Source: Turritopsis dohrnii | Taxonomy: Eukaryota; Cnidaria; Hydrozoa; Anthoathecata; Oceaniidae | Direction of reading: 5' to 3' | Assembly (NCBI GenBank): GCA_027922465.2 | Contig: BQMF02000010.1 | Span: 1,240,001-1,304,000 of the forward strand | DNA: 64,000 nt | Shown here: positions 46,153 to 57,670 of the stretch, in pieces | Layout: the number at the start of each line of letters is the position of its first letter | How positions within the stretch are numbered: the first letter of the stretch is position 1 | Notes under the pieces: generated by a model | Told to the model about the DNA's origin: nothing | The model's input: the letters and a program-made list of their open reading frames with translations, nothing else | Database searches by the model: none | Translations under genes and position numbers: made by a program

Positions 46153-46661
46153 ATCTTTTTTTTTTTGAATTTCATCAGAATTGAATATCCATCAGGGATT
46201 GGCTGCCCGAGACTATTTCTACTATGCGAATCAAACAAGTAAATAAAATATTGTTTGCGAATTATAGCAATACAAACGCCTTTGATGAAAAAAAGTATTC
46301 CATCATGATTACTAATTGCATTAACAGATGAAAAAATTGGCACATGTTCTCCAAAAGTTAGAAGACCATATTCATTTTCAAGATAAATCAATTCAATTTG
46401 CTTGTAATCTAACATGGAAAACTTATTAGGTAAATCTGAGACCATTAAATATGTATCTTTATTCAACGATTTGTAAAGGAGGTCACCTTCATCTACAATT
46501 AAATCAATGTCAAATGAATTCCAACAGCCCACTGACTTAATCACAGTAAAAGCGATAGCATAGAGACTACAACAAGCACATTGTTTACCAGCTTGTGCAC
46601 CAAATTTTGCATGGGATTGATTAAAAGAGCCTTGGACAACTTTTTCCAATTGAAAAGACAT
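46122..46661 (-). pseudogene. Helentron N-terminal cysteine-protease-like domain
   Basis: The likely start is MSFQLEKVVQGSFNQ at 46661, though the frame is open upstream to 46730. AGKQCACCSLYAIAF carries a candidate catalytic Cys and YLFDSHSRNSLGQP a candidate His/Asp region. The intervening VGCWNSFDIDLIVDEGDLLY is also family-typical. It resembles USP-like or tegument-type deubiquitinase domains found at the N-terminus of some fish and invertebrate Helentrons. A frameshift at a 10-A run (near 46158) separates it from the following domain. Confidence 0.65.
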
Positions 46662-46719
46662 AACCAAGTCTCGCAACACAGCACAGGAAAATATGTTAAC
46701 TAAGAAGAAGGTATAATTT

Positions 46720-46920
46720 TGGTACAACAAAGCTGTACAAGCTATTATTTAGGTGCAAGACACTGCACAAGTACTTTAGAGTGTAAGTTAATTTGGTGCA
46801 AAACTGCACAAGTTATTAAGGTGCAAAAGCACAGATACTAATTAAGTACGTTTATAATACTTTGGTGCGACAAAGCTGCACAAGCTATTATTGTGGTGCG
46901 GTCGAAGCTGCACTTGTTTC
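46720..46920. repeat. Degenerate ~45-bp tandem repeats upstream of the Helentron ORF
   Basis: Five imperfect units each contain GTGCA or GTACA, then TGCAC(AAG) (for example GGTGCGACAAAGCTGCACAA and GGTGCAAAACTGCACAAG), spaced about 40-50 bp apart. Each unit has internal dyad symmetry. The position suggests the 5' terminal or promoter region. Confidence 0.6.
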
Positions 46921-46930
46921 TTTTTTCTTC

Positions 46931-47820
46931 TTCTTTATTTTTTTGTTTTTGGAGGAAGGAAGAACTGGAAAATATGGATGAAAACAACAGCAACAAAAAA
47001 TCTTCCAAAAACAGACCAATGTTTTAAATTAGACAAAAGATAAGAAAAATAACGTACTATCCAGCACACAATTATAGTACTCACTCAAACCAACGTGCAT
47101 AATGATATAGCACGCTACAAAGTGATTTGGTGATGAAAGTTCTGCATAAACAATATTTCGAAGGCGATAGTTATTTTGCTATTTTCTCTTTACCATAAGA
47201 AACATTGAGTATATTAACGACTCTTGTCACTGAGAAAACATATTTGACATAAAACAACATCGAGAAATTAGAAGTATATCTATAGAATTTTAAGTTTCTC
47301 TGATTAAAAGTTAGGTCTGGAAAATAGATGATGTTGTCACTTAGGCTGTGATGGCAATGCATATGAGCGTCGGCCTAAAACAACAAAACTCCGCGGCACC
47401 ACGACGATTTTAAACACGATCTCCACTTACGTTACAATCGTGAATAATTAGTATAGTTGTTTTGTTTTCAATTCACCGAGCAATGACCGAGCTAACATGG
47501 TTGGTCTCGTTTATTAAACCTTAATTGCTTTTTATTATTTTAAGGGTTAATCGAATTAACAACTGAATGTTACTGAAAAAATGATGAGATGTATGAGATA
47601 TATGTTTGTTTGTTTGTTTGTAAACTTTTTTAACATGTTGACGTGGTGGCATTTCTTTCGTTTAAATTAATTCTATTGAAGTTGTCTCTGGTTATCTATA
47701 GTGAAATAAATTGATGGTTACTTACTTATTGAATTACTTTAAAGATGGGTAATTAGGAAGATAATAGAGGCGGAAATTGGTAATTTACAGGTGAATAGCT
47801 TCCAGAAGAATAGTGCAACT
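46931..47820. other. No gene recognised
   Basis: AT-rich spacer. It contains a (TTTG)n short repeat near 47606 and no supported ORF. Confidence 0.4.
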
Positions 47821-47945
47821 AAGGTCCATTTCATAAGCTGTGCCGTGCCGAGCCGAACTCGGAAATTTCCTGAGCACGGCTCGGCTCAGCTCTGTTCGAC
47901 ACATCGTTTCATAAGAGCCGAGCCAAGCCGAATCGCGCCAAATGT
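47821..47945. repeat. GC-rich hairpin-forming patch, possible transposon end
   Basis: GTGCCGAGCCGAAC and GAGCACGGCTCGGC form a hairpin, and TTTCATAAG occurs twice (47829 and 47910). It looks like the end of a DNA transposon, but a partner end was not found. Confidence 0.4.
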
Positions 47946-48326
47946 TTCAAAATGGTGGCTGTTTATAACAACAAAATGCTTCTGTATTCTCTTCTCGAAA
48001 TCGAAGACAGAGAGACTGAGAAGAGAAAAATTAAGTATTTTAGTTGGGTTTCTTATATTAAGTCTGGATCCTCCATCAGCTTCATTATCATTATCTCGTT
48101 CCTGAACTAATTGAACTTTTGATGACGGTTTTCGTTTATTCTTATCGTTTTTTACATTATTTACACTCATTTTCTTTCGTTTATTAGTACATAATTTTTG
48201 AATAATCTCTTCGTCTGTTTGATCTTCATCTGAACTTTCGAATTTTTCACGTTCCTCGCGTTCTTCATTAAATATACGAGCAGATTGCTCTTCAAAAATC
48301 TGCAGCATGATTTTCTCGGTCGCCAT
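47886..48326 (-). CDS. Hypothetical charged protein, possibly a transposon accessory ORF
   Basis: 146-codon frame whose ATG sits in a good context (AATATGGCGACC). The first ~80 residues are strongly charged, acidic then basic (EEREEREKFESSDEDQTDEE then NKRKK), with no recognisable fold. The last ~40 residues run into the GC-rich hairpin and are unlikely to be genuine coding. No homologue recognised. Confidence 0.3.
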   Translation of the reverse strand: MATEKIMLQIFEEQSARIFNEEREEREKFESSDEDQTDEEIIQKLCTNKRKKMSVNNVKNDKNKRKPSSKVQLVQERDNDNEADGGSRLNIRNPTKILNFSLLSLSVFDFEKRIQKHFVVINSHHFETFGAIRLGSALMKRCVEQS

Positions 48327-48344
48327 ATTGAAATATTATTTAAA

Positions 48345-49025
48345 AAGGAATCTTTTTAAGCGCTCGGGCACTTATTAGAGTGACTAAACATTACTCAGAA
48401 ATAATAAGCGCCCGGGCGGTAATTAGAACTTTGACCAATAACCGAATATTCTGTAATAGAAACGGAAGGCTATATTTTTGTGATGTCTAAATTTAAATTA
48501 TAAGTACAAAATGTTATTTCGTTGCCATGAAAAATACAGTTGTTTTTATTCTTTTATATGATAAAAAGCAATGCCTTCACAGCTAGCATGGCCATTTCAA
48601 AATGTTTTTTTAAGTGCCCCTCTCTAATTTCCAAAAAAATTTTATAAGCGCCCGGGCGCTTATTTGAGAGAATACGGTAGTTAAATTATTGTCAGTAAAC
48701 ATTCGTCTTTGCGAGAAGAATTCACAATAAAATATTTTATATTCAAATATTAACATTACAACTAATAAATACGAGAAAATACCATCCTGGAATTTCATGA
48801 AAAATACCAAATACTTGCTGGGTGAATAGGCTAAGATATCTTAATATAGCCTAGTCTATAAAGATGTTTTCTTATTCGTAACCACACTTTTTCAGGTCTC
48901 CCTAAGTAGTTTATTCAAACTCAGCACACTAAAAGAAAGTGATCTAAACAGAGCGCACAAATTGAAGTCATTAGGTGATGCGGCACCTTGCGTGGGACCG
49001 TAACCGAAGAAGCCATAGTATAATT
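48345..49025. other. Spacer downstream of the RING gene
   Basis: AT-rich. AAGCGCTCGGGCAC-like and GCGCCCGGGCGC words occur at 48358-48415 and 48650 in different orientations, suggesting debris of an inverted-repeat element. Confidence 0.4.
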
Positions 49026-49763
49026 TTACGGCAACGGTATATGCACTGCTAACGGTCTCGTATGTGTCAGCGCGCCGTATGAAAATCCTATCCCGGTATT
49101 ATCGGGTTCATTGAAATGCGTAACCGTCAAATGGTCAACCGGCATGTCGGATTTGCATAGAGGGCAAGATGAAGCGAATCCTAACATTGGCATACGTTTC
49201 AACCAATCGACGATGCAACTTTCATGGTAACCATGGCTACATTTAAGCAAAATTAAAACTGTATTTTCCATGAAATGATCGAGACAAATTGGACAAGTTT
49301 CGTTTCGAGAACAGCTGGGAAACTGAGTAATTCTGTCGAAAACTCGCTGGAAAATACTAGTTGGCGTCACGATGCCGTAGTGTATTCGTCTGGATCTTGC
49401 TAAGTAAACGTCTCCATATGAGCTGACGTATCGGCTGCTCCCCGTTATACACAAGCAACACATGTTAACAGTAGACTGTTTACGAACACTATCAATCTCG
49501 AGTAGATTATCTGACGCGTCGTCTGGCTTCACTAATGTCGTCGCCGCCGATACTGACGACGTAGCTTCATTGCTTTTGTAAGAGAATTCCATGCTGGTTT
49601 GTTGGTAGCTGTCACTTTTGTCATACGTATAAATCATTGTACCGTCACATAAACAGACACATCGACATATGGCGGTTCTCCACATCATGTATATGACACT
49701 AGCGACCACCATCAATACAAAGAAAACGCCAAGGTAAATTAAATCAAGGTATGGTGGTGACAT
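49026..49763 (-). CDS. Transmembrane RING-H2 finger protein (probable E3 ubiquitin ligase)
   Basis: 245-residue single-exon gene. One hydrophobic segment (~7-28, LDLIYLGVFFVLMVVASVIYMMW) would anchor it in a membrane. A Cys-rich juxtamembrane patch (CRCVCLC) comes next. The RING-H2 finger is at 157-203: C157, C160, C175, H177, H180, C183, C200, C203. The spacing is C-x2-C-x14-C-x-H-x2-H-x2-C-x16-C-x2-C, and WL(K) after the sixth ligand is typical of E2-binding RING-H2 ligases. A short C-terminal tail follows. This is the best-preserved host-type single-exon gene here. Substrate and compartment are unknown. Confidence 0.85.
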   Translation of the reverse strand: MSPPYLDLIYLGVFFVLMVVASVIYMMWRTAICRCVCLCDGTMIYTYDKSDSYQQTSMEFSYKSNEATSSVSAATTLVKPDDASDNLLEIDSVRKQSTVNMCCLCITGSSRYVSSYGDVYLARSRRIHYGIVTPTSIFQRVFDRITQFPSCSRNETCPICLDHFMENTVLILLKCSHGYHESCIVDWLKRMPMLGFASSCPLCKSDMPVDHLTVTHFNEPDNTGIGFSYGALTHTRPLAVHIPLP

Positions 49764-49769
49764 AGTCGA

Positions 49770-50274
49770 ACACTAAAACCTAATAAGTTAGTCAAAAAAA
49801 TAAATAAATAAATAAATATGTCATTCAGTCATCGCCATTATAACATACAGTACATATGAGTAGTTCAACTGATGGGCAGTACAAACACTTCCTATGATGC
49901 AAGCACAGTTGTAATTTCCGCGCTCAAAAGACTCCTGCTTAGCAAAAGTAAATAAACAAATACAAAAAATCAACTGTCAGAGAAATGAAAAAGTTTAAAT
50001 GCTTTATTGACCTAGGAGAAGCAATCACTCCAAAAATTGAAGATGAAAAATAACTCGGATAAGTTAAGATTAAATACGTGAATATTTTCAAACAACTTGT
50101 AGAAGCTAAAAGCGACTTCAAAGATAATAATGTGTGAAGCCTGGACACTAAAATTCAAATTCAATTTTTGTTAGCAAGATGTTTGATATTTGAATTCGCT
50201 TATTGTCTTACCGGTTGTTGAGCGTCACTGCGATACTTACTATAAAGTGTTATATGGTAAAACCAAAGAGCCTG
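49770..50274. other. Upstream region of the RING gene
   Basis: Contains a short (AAAT)n tract (49797-49818). No promoter element could be called with confidence. Confidence 0.35.
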
Positions 50275-50277
50275 TTA

Positions 50278-52086
50278 AGCCTGGTTCAGACCTGACGATT
50301 GCGACGATTAAAAAAAATTTCATTCGTCGTAATCGCCAATCGCCAGATCTGAACACTCTCAAGTACCTCAAAATACTAATTTCAAACACACGATACTTCT
50401 TTCCCTTGTTAAGTTCGAACTTCTTTATAAAATTTGAAGCACGCGCGTTCAAGATCTTAAAGCAATACAATTGACGTAAAATTCAACAAGAAACAACTAA
50501 GTTGTTAAAAGATTTCCGTAACTTAAGCATGACATGCTTGTAATTTTGATTTGATAAAAGATGTTGTTGTGATTACTTTTCATTGTCAAAAATAAACTTT
50601 TTTCTAAGGGATTATACACTTCATTATGTATGTATGCTGCTTTCTCTCTCTTTCCATATATATAAGTCCTGTTAAGTACAATAACAAATTTGCAGAGTGA
50701 AAATAAATATATACAATGTAAAATTGCTTAATTTATATACATAAAAATTAAAAAAATAAAAATCGTCAAGAACTATTCAATAAGTCGACAGAAGTAAAAT
50801 TTCAAATTCACTGGGCAATTACGTAATAACTTTTTGATCCTTATGTTCTTCTGTGGTCTAAAATACAGAGCAGTTTTCACACAGCCACAGAGGTTTGCTT
50901 TATTTGCAACAAACAGAATAAGGCAGGATAGGTGTGACCTTTACTCTGTTGGCTTTCCTTAATATACTGCATCGTGATTGTTCATTTTGCTTTTAAATGA
51001 CTTATTCAGCCATGTGCAAGGACGTCACTTAATTTTCTTTTCTATTACCAGGGCATAGTTATTAAAAATGATCTCATGAATTTGGTATGGTCTTGTTAAT
51101 GTTTATTGTTTTGTAGACTGTAAACCAATCGACATCTCGTAACTGCTTCAAAGTGTATCAATTTACTGTTTTTAAATAATGTCTGGATCATCATAGGTAC
51201 TGACACAAACTCTCTTCAAGATTACATCGTTTCTTTTTTCAAAGACTGCACAACATAATTAAAATCATTATTGAAGGCTTTTGACAGATATTTTGTTGTC
51301 AGCCAAGCAATACATGCAGCATGTAAGAAGACTAGGATGGGAATTCTCTTTTGTGAAAATATCTTAATCCATGATATTTTCATTCAATATCTTGTCTTCC
51401 CAATTTATTTGTTTCATATGTCAATGTATACAATTCATAACCATCGATTAAATACAAATCTTGAGATTCGGCATCAGATAAATGAGTCTTCATACACAGT
51501 ATAATATCAATGTTATGATATTCCTTCTCTTGTTATTATTATCAACAACCTGTATATAAAATTCTCAAAATTCGACTGTAAATCACGTATATTTTGTTAT
51601 ACAAACGATAGTCCTGTCTCTTTACAAGTCACATGCAGTTCTGTAATTATGAAATGATCTGTACGTAAACTTTTCCAACATTTCCATATAAAAGTACCAA
51701 GCAAAAAACACAAGCACGACCTTCCACGCGCCACCATATTGTTTATACATGCTTTCGGTTCAGCTTTAGCCTGTCAACATTTTACATATCATCACAGCGG
51801 AGATATGAAAATCACAGGCTAGAGCATTACCCTGATAGATAGATAGATAGAGAAATAGATACGCCGCCGAAATGAATAAGATTATCCATTCCATGGAAAT
51901 CTTAATAAATCTTTCCATACAGTAAGAGCAACTACGACGATAGAATAACAAGATGTTTTGATATTTTGTCGTCGTAAACGCCGGGCGTTTATGACGATTA
52001 CGACGATTACAAAAGTGTTCACATTAGACGATTACACTAAATTTTAATTGTTGTAATTGTCGTTATCGTCAGGTCTGAACCAGGCT
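50278..52086. mobile_element. Nonautonomous PIF/Harbinger-like element (1.8 kb)
   Basis: Inverted ends AGCCTGGTTCAGACCTGACG are flanked by a 3-bp TTA duplication (50275-50277 and 52087-52089). TWA duplications are the PIF/Harbinger preference. Subterminal GACGATTNCGACGATT words occur near both ends. The interior has no transposase or other supported ORF. Confidence 0.75.
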
Positions 52087-52363
52087 TTACACGAAAAATT
52101 TAATTACTTATGAGACTTTTTCAAAATTGTTCAACTCAACAGTTACCTTTAAAATCTTTTGTTGTATCAAAAGAAACATCATTACTTTGCACGCTTATTT
52201 CGAGTGTTGATGTGACGTTTTTAATGACTTTGTAGGGAAAAATCCATGAACAAGTCTATCACATTGTATATAATTCCCCACAAATGTATAGAAAAATAGT
52301 TTCGTGTAAACAAAACATCCTTTTTCCGAATCCCGATAATGCAGAAAGAACCCTTAAAGCTTC

Positions 52364-52836
52364 GGGGACACGGGCAGCATTTTTCATGCGATTACAACAA
52401 AATAATTTTTGTTGCAATCGCACGTAGTGTCGCCTATATTGAATTTCTTGCTACAAAATACTGCGTGCTTTCGTCGGAAGTCATGACTAAGTTGAGTTGT
52501 TATGATTACCGAAGTAAACTTGTTTTGACATGTCAGCAAAAATAACTGAATATCATTGGATTAAAACAAAAATTTTTGAATAAAAGCATGTTGCAAAGAT
52601 GGGGACACTAGCAACATTTTAAAAAACGCATTTGCAACATGAAAAATTTGTTGCAGCAACAGAAAAATATATCAAAGTGATTTGATAATATTTTATGTTG
52701 CTGCAACATTTTTATGGGTGAAATGTGTTGCAGCAACAAACAAATATACTATGGGGACACGATCAAAAAATGCCTTGCGATTGCAACAAAACAGATTGTT
52801 TGTTGCAATCACACGAAAAATGTTGCTCGTGTCCCC
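52364..52836. repeat. GGGGACAC inverted-repeat cluster (nested MITEs)
   Basis: GGGGACAC starts occur at 52364, 52600 and 52753, with a closing GTGTCCCC at 52829-52836. Inside, GTTGCAATCGCA and TGCGATTGCAAC pair to form long hairpins; the last 85 bp is one almost complete stem-loop. Non-coding. Confidence 0.6.
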
Positions 52837-55502
52837 TTAGCTGTAGGGAAACTTTCGCAAATCTAGGCTCATTTCAAGAAATATGCTATATTTTAAAAAG
52901 AAATCGTGTTCACATTTACCTTTTGACAAGAATCGATGAAGCCAAATTAAGAGAAAGGCCTGTCTCTGTTTAAAGGAAAAAATAAGATGAAAAATGTGAA
53001 ATTAAAATGAAATTGAAGAAGGTGTGCATGACCTCTTCGTCGATTTCTTAGCGATAATCAAAACAAATGTAAACAAAATGTCAAACAACAGTTTAATCGG
53101 ATCAATTGGTTATTTCATAAAGGCTCTGTTTCGTTGAAGTTATCGTATTTCATCTATAACTATCAAATATAATCTGCAATAATCATCAAAAATACATCAA
53201 GTTACTTGAATGAAGTGTTTAGGACTGTGTGTTGTTCGTGTTGTGTGAATCAAAACTATTGCAGTGTGAGGATTATAGCTATGTTTTATCACGTGATGGG
53301 AAGATCAGCAACGATATCATGATTAAGAAAATTACATCATACTGAAAGCTCTGAAAGTCACGTATAAACTTTGATTGAAATCCAAACTGCGTATTGGCCA
53401 GACTTACTACACGAGCAATCGTGTAGGTTCTAAATAGAGTTGAAGAATTCCAAAGAGCGCTACACAGCAATTCACAGTCAGAAATTAAATTCAGCTGTTT
53501 GAGCTGTGTTTTATTTCTGTTGTGTCCTTATAACGGATGTTTGCAAATTTATGATCGTAAAAGAGGAACTACGTAACATAACAAATTACCCAGTGGGTAA
53601 AATCATTAAAAAAAAATAAATAAATAATAAAAAAAAAATGACATATATAAAAAAATAGCTTGTAAATTTATATTTCTTTTTAGAATTCTGGGTCATGGAC
53701 AAATTCAATTTGAAGTAGATAGCTCCCAGAAGGCACAATTGTGAAAAACCACTGAGAAGGAGTGCGTTTCTAAAAAAATATATACAAGATTTTAATAAAA
53801 ATGCTCTTCGTGGCAGTGACCTTTTGACGAGGGTTTGGGATATGATAACATGAATATAATTGATGTATGCAAATTTTTGTTAACAATTCACGTAATCTCA
53901 ATGACGTTTATCTCGCAGAAGTTTTCCATTAATCTTAACACTAATCCAGACCTGTACATCCACTAAACAGAGCAGTGAAGGATCCCTTGTAGAGCTTTTC
54001 TTAGTGAGGCTGTTATGCGTATGTATAACTTGTTCATGTATTCAAACACGACTACCTTTTTGAAACTTTATCTTGATTTTTAGTTCAATTCAAATAATTG
54101 ATCAATTGTATACTTTTCTCTTTCTACGTGACCGATCTCATCTAACAACGATTGAGTCATTTTTGAAAGCTTGTTAGTAGCTAGGTTTACCTCCTAACAT
54201 AATTTGAAAACAGTCTTAAACCACACTTGCTATAGGTTGCCTTTTTTGTGGCTTTAAAGATAATGAACCATAACATGTTGAGCTGTTAAAGAACTGTTTA
54301 GAAACAGATGAAAATTATTGGGCTCTTTTTAAAAGATCATAAAAATATCATCATAAGGTCAGTTTTCTTGTGAGATAATCTCCACGAGAAAAGACAACAC
54401 TTTTTAGTCAGCGGCTTTAGCTAGCTGACTATTGGAATAGAGTTTCGTCGTCGTCGTCGTCGTCTATACTTTTTATTAAATTTTTACTTCTTGTTTAGTA
54501 ATATTCAAGTGAAAAGAAGACCGAGTGCGAATCATAAGATTAACAAACTTGCTGTCGTAATCGGCTGCATTTTTTTACTTTCTTTGAGCGCTTTGTGAGT
54601 ATTAAACAGTTGCTTGTTTCCAGATCATTTCTCAATCATTCAATTTCTACTGACATCAGCATAGTGCAACCCTCAGCTCAACATTATAGTAGTTCATTAT
54701 CTTTAATAATATTACTTAATACACATAACACATAATAACACTTTCACTTTACTTTCACTCTAGAACTACACATTATCATATGAAAATGTCTTTAAGAGCG
54801 TTTGATCGTTTTTACAACACTTAGTTATTTCGTAGTAAAATTTGAAGGTTTTTAAAATGAAATTTCAGCGCAAGAAAAAACCTCTGAAACACTGAAATCA
54901 CAAAAACAACCTTGTGAGCTCTATAATCCCTCAAACTCAATCTTGTCCCCAGGGCTTTTCGGCTTTTCGATATACGGATGAATACAAGAAGCCCTGGAGC
55001 GAGATTGCCCTCAAACTATCATTTTTGACTTAACAACCTGTTTTAGAAAACTACGAGAATTCTGTTTAAAGCTTTCAGCCTTATTATCGCATAAAGTATT
55101 CTTACAAGATGAACACATGGGAGCATTTCGACTCGTAATGGGGGTTGTCCTGTTACCTCGCATAAACTGCGATATGTTGAACCAAGCAGTCAACTAATGA
55201 TTGCCATTTTTTATTTAAATTGACGATTTCAATAGAAAATTAAACTTACATGAATTTTAGCAGCCATAAAATAATCCAGTCAGTAAGCGAACTAGAAACG
55301 ACTCCATGTGGTTCTCTCCTTTAAATAAAATATGCAAAACAAAACTTTAATTTCCACTTTAACTTGTTGTAATCCAAAAAGGACAATGTTATGTGTTTAA
55401 ACAACTTTTATGAAATGTTTCTAAGATCTTTCCTTTTAAAGCCATCGCCATTCTGTATTCTGTCAAATATTATCAAATAGTATATTTCACTATATCAGGT
55501 TA
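52837..55502. other. No gene; one dispersed duplication and a (GTC)n tract
   Basis: (GTC)n at 54446-54464. The 54640-54835 block recurs at 57440-57625 (see repeat entry). The remaining sequence is AT-rich without supported frames. Confidence 0.4.
54640..54835 (+). repeat. Dispersed duplication, copy 1 (second copy 57440-57625)
   Basis: Shared words in order are CAGCATAGT, AGTTCATTATCTTTAATAAT, ACATAACACATAATAACACT and AATGTCTTTAAGAGCGTTTG. The copies are in the same orientation with scattered changes. They flank the 55508-56983 element at a distance. Confidence 0.75.
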
Positions 55503-55507
55503 CTTGT

Positions 55508-56983
55508 GTTACACAGTCAAATGTAGTAACTCCGTCAAATGTAGTAACTCCGTCAAATGTAGTAAACCTACAACAAATGTAGTAAACACCTTTAAGTTTA
55601 GAATGAGCCATAATTAGGCCAAACACGTGAAGGTCTTCACCAGGTAACTTTTCAAGGGCTATCAGGTGGCTGCATAATTAAAACCAAAATCGCGCATGCG
55701 CAGTAAAAAAACGTTAATATGAGCTGAATAAGCCGTAATTAGGAAAAACACATTAAGTTCTTCACCAAGTATATTTTCCAGTGCTATCAGGTGTGTAGTA
55801 AGCCTGGCATTTGCGCATGCGCATTTACAGAATGTTAGTACACGTAAAATCAGTCATAATTAGGCAAAACACATGAACGTCTTTACCAGGTAACTTTTCA
55901 AGGGCTATCAGGTGGCCATATAATAAAACCAAAAATCGCACATGAGCAGTGAAACACCAGGATAACATCACCTGTGTAAGCCATAATTGGGAAAACCTCA
56001 TCAAAGTCTTCACTACGTAATTTTTCGGTGCTATCAGGTGGCTCCGTGATAAACCTGGAATTTGCACATGCGCAGTAAGAGACTGTCAAGAAAAGTGGGT
56101 CATAAAGAGGTGAAACGCATAAAAGTCTTCATCATTTAGTTTTGTAAGGGCTGTTAAGTAGCCATAAAATGAAACCAAAATTCGCTCATGTGCGGTAGAA
56201 ATATACTTGTATGAGGTTAATGAGCCATACTAAGTTAAAACGCTCGAAGGTCTTAACTGGAACATAGGGACTTATAACCTTCAGTGAAGCACGCAGTTAG
56301 CATATTGTCACTTTTTAATTAAATATTTCATTTCTAACCGACTCTTAGTTTGTGAGAAGGAGGTAAACCCTTGTATGTGTGACGTCAATTAAATTCAAGA
56401 TACCTTCAAAGAAACACTTCTTGTGTTTTCATACCAGTACCGAGAATACATGTATATTTACATGAACTTTACTTTTCTTGTCATAATACTACCCAATGTT
56501 TTCACTGCCCATGCGCGAAATTGGGATCTATTACATGGCCACTTCATAACACCTGGAATATTATATGATGAAAACCTTGATGTGTTTTGCTTAATTATGT
56601 CTCATTTACCTCATAATATCATATTTCTACTGCGCATGCGCAATTTTTGGTTTTATTATATGGCTACTTGATAGCCTTTAAAAAGTTACCTGGTGAAGAC
56701 GTTCATGTGTTTTGCCTAATTATGACTGATTTTACGTGTACTAACATTCTGTAAATGCGCATGCGCAAATTCCAGGCTTATTACACAGCCACCTGATAGC
56801 ACTGGAAAAATTACTTGGCGAAGACCTTTGTCTTTGTCGTAGATTTTTACTACATTTATCGTTTCTGCATTTGACGAGGATTCTTTACTACATTAACGGA
56901 GTTACTACATTTGTCGTAGAAAATTTACTACATTTGACGGAGTTACTACGTTTGACGGAGTTACTACATTTGACGGTGTAACA
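55508..56983. mobile_element. Inverted-repeat element with 5-bp target duplication and tandem ends
   Basis: Ends TGTTACAC...GTGTAACA are flanked by ACTTG at 55503-55507 and 56984-56988. The termini carry repeated CCGTCAAATGTAGTAACT units (about four left, five right, inverted). The interior has ~125-bp units containing GTCTTCACCAGGTAACTTTT, GCTATCAGGTGGC and a GCGCATGCGC palindrome, direct on the left half and inverted on the right half. Non-coding; superfamily unknown. Confidence 0.75.
55691..56767. promoter_or_regulatory. Five NRF1-consensus-like palindromes carried by the repeat element
   Basis: CGCGCATGCGCA (55691), TGCGCATGCGCA (55812, 56631, 56756) and TGCACATGCGCA (56063). These match the YGCGCAYGCGCR consensus known for NRF1. 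Binding and function in this organism are not shown. Confidence 0.35.
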
Positions 56984-57670
56984 ACTTGACAAAAATCATA
57001 TCGATAACCGAGTGTGGTAAGCTGTTAAAACACTCGATTGTTTGAGTTGCATCTGACGAAGTTTTTAGTTTCCCTGATAAATCAAAATTGTGACGCTGAA
57101 ATACTACATGCGATGATGATTTTATCATTAAAATTGAGAAGGATAATCGAGACCAATCTTTGTCATAATGGAAACCAGATCATCATCTAAAAGTTCAAGA
57201 CGATTGATTCAAAATCAGGCTGGTTCTCAATTGTTGTTTCTGATATTTCTCTAAATCAATTTGCTGTCAATAATGTTTTAAAATATTTCTTAAATATAAT
57301 GAACATAAAGGTCAAGAAAAAAGTGTGTCAGCACTTTTCTTGTGAGATAATCTCTACGATGGAGCCATCATTTTCTTACTTTGTTTGAGCACTTTATTAA
57401 TAATAAGTAGCTGCTCGATCCAGGACCTTCTCAATTGTTCTATTTCTACTGACAACAGCATAGTTCAAACCCTCAGCCCTAGATATAGCAGTTCATTATC
57501 TTTAATAATATTACTTAATACACATAACACATAATAACACTTTCACTTTACTTTTGTCATATTTTCATATGTTAATGTCTTTAAGAGCGTTTGGTCGTTT
57601 TTACAACACTTAGTTACTTCAAGGGCTGTTTGTATGGAAGCTCAGGTAGCCCGTTTACCTTATCGGTAAA

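Larger units (their letters stand above)
40600..46930 (-). mobile_element. Helentron (Helitron2-type rolling-circle element), inactive
   Basis: On the minus strand the domain order is cysteine protease, DUF6570-like C-rich domain, HUH Rep, Pif1-type helicase and AP-type endonuclease. The C-terminal endonuclease separates Helentrons from canonical Helitrons. Frameshifts near 46155, 45555 and 41380 and in-frame TGAs near 42682 and 42244 break the coding sequence. The termini were not resolved, so the boundaries are approximate. Confidence 0.8.
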
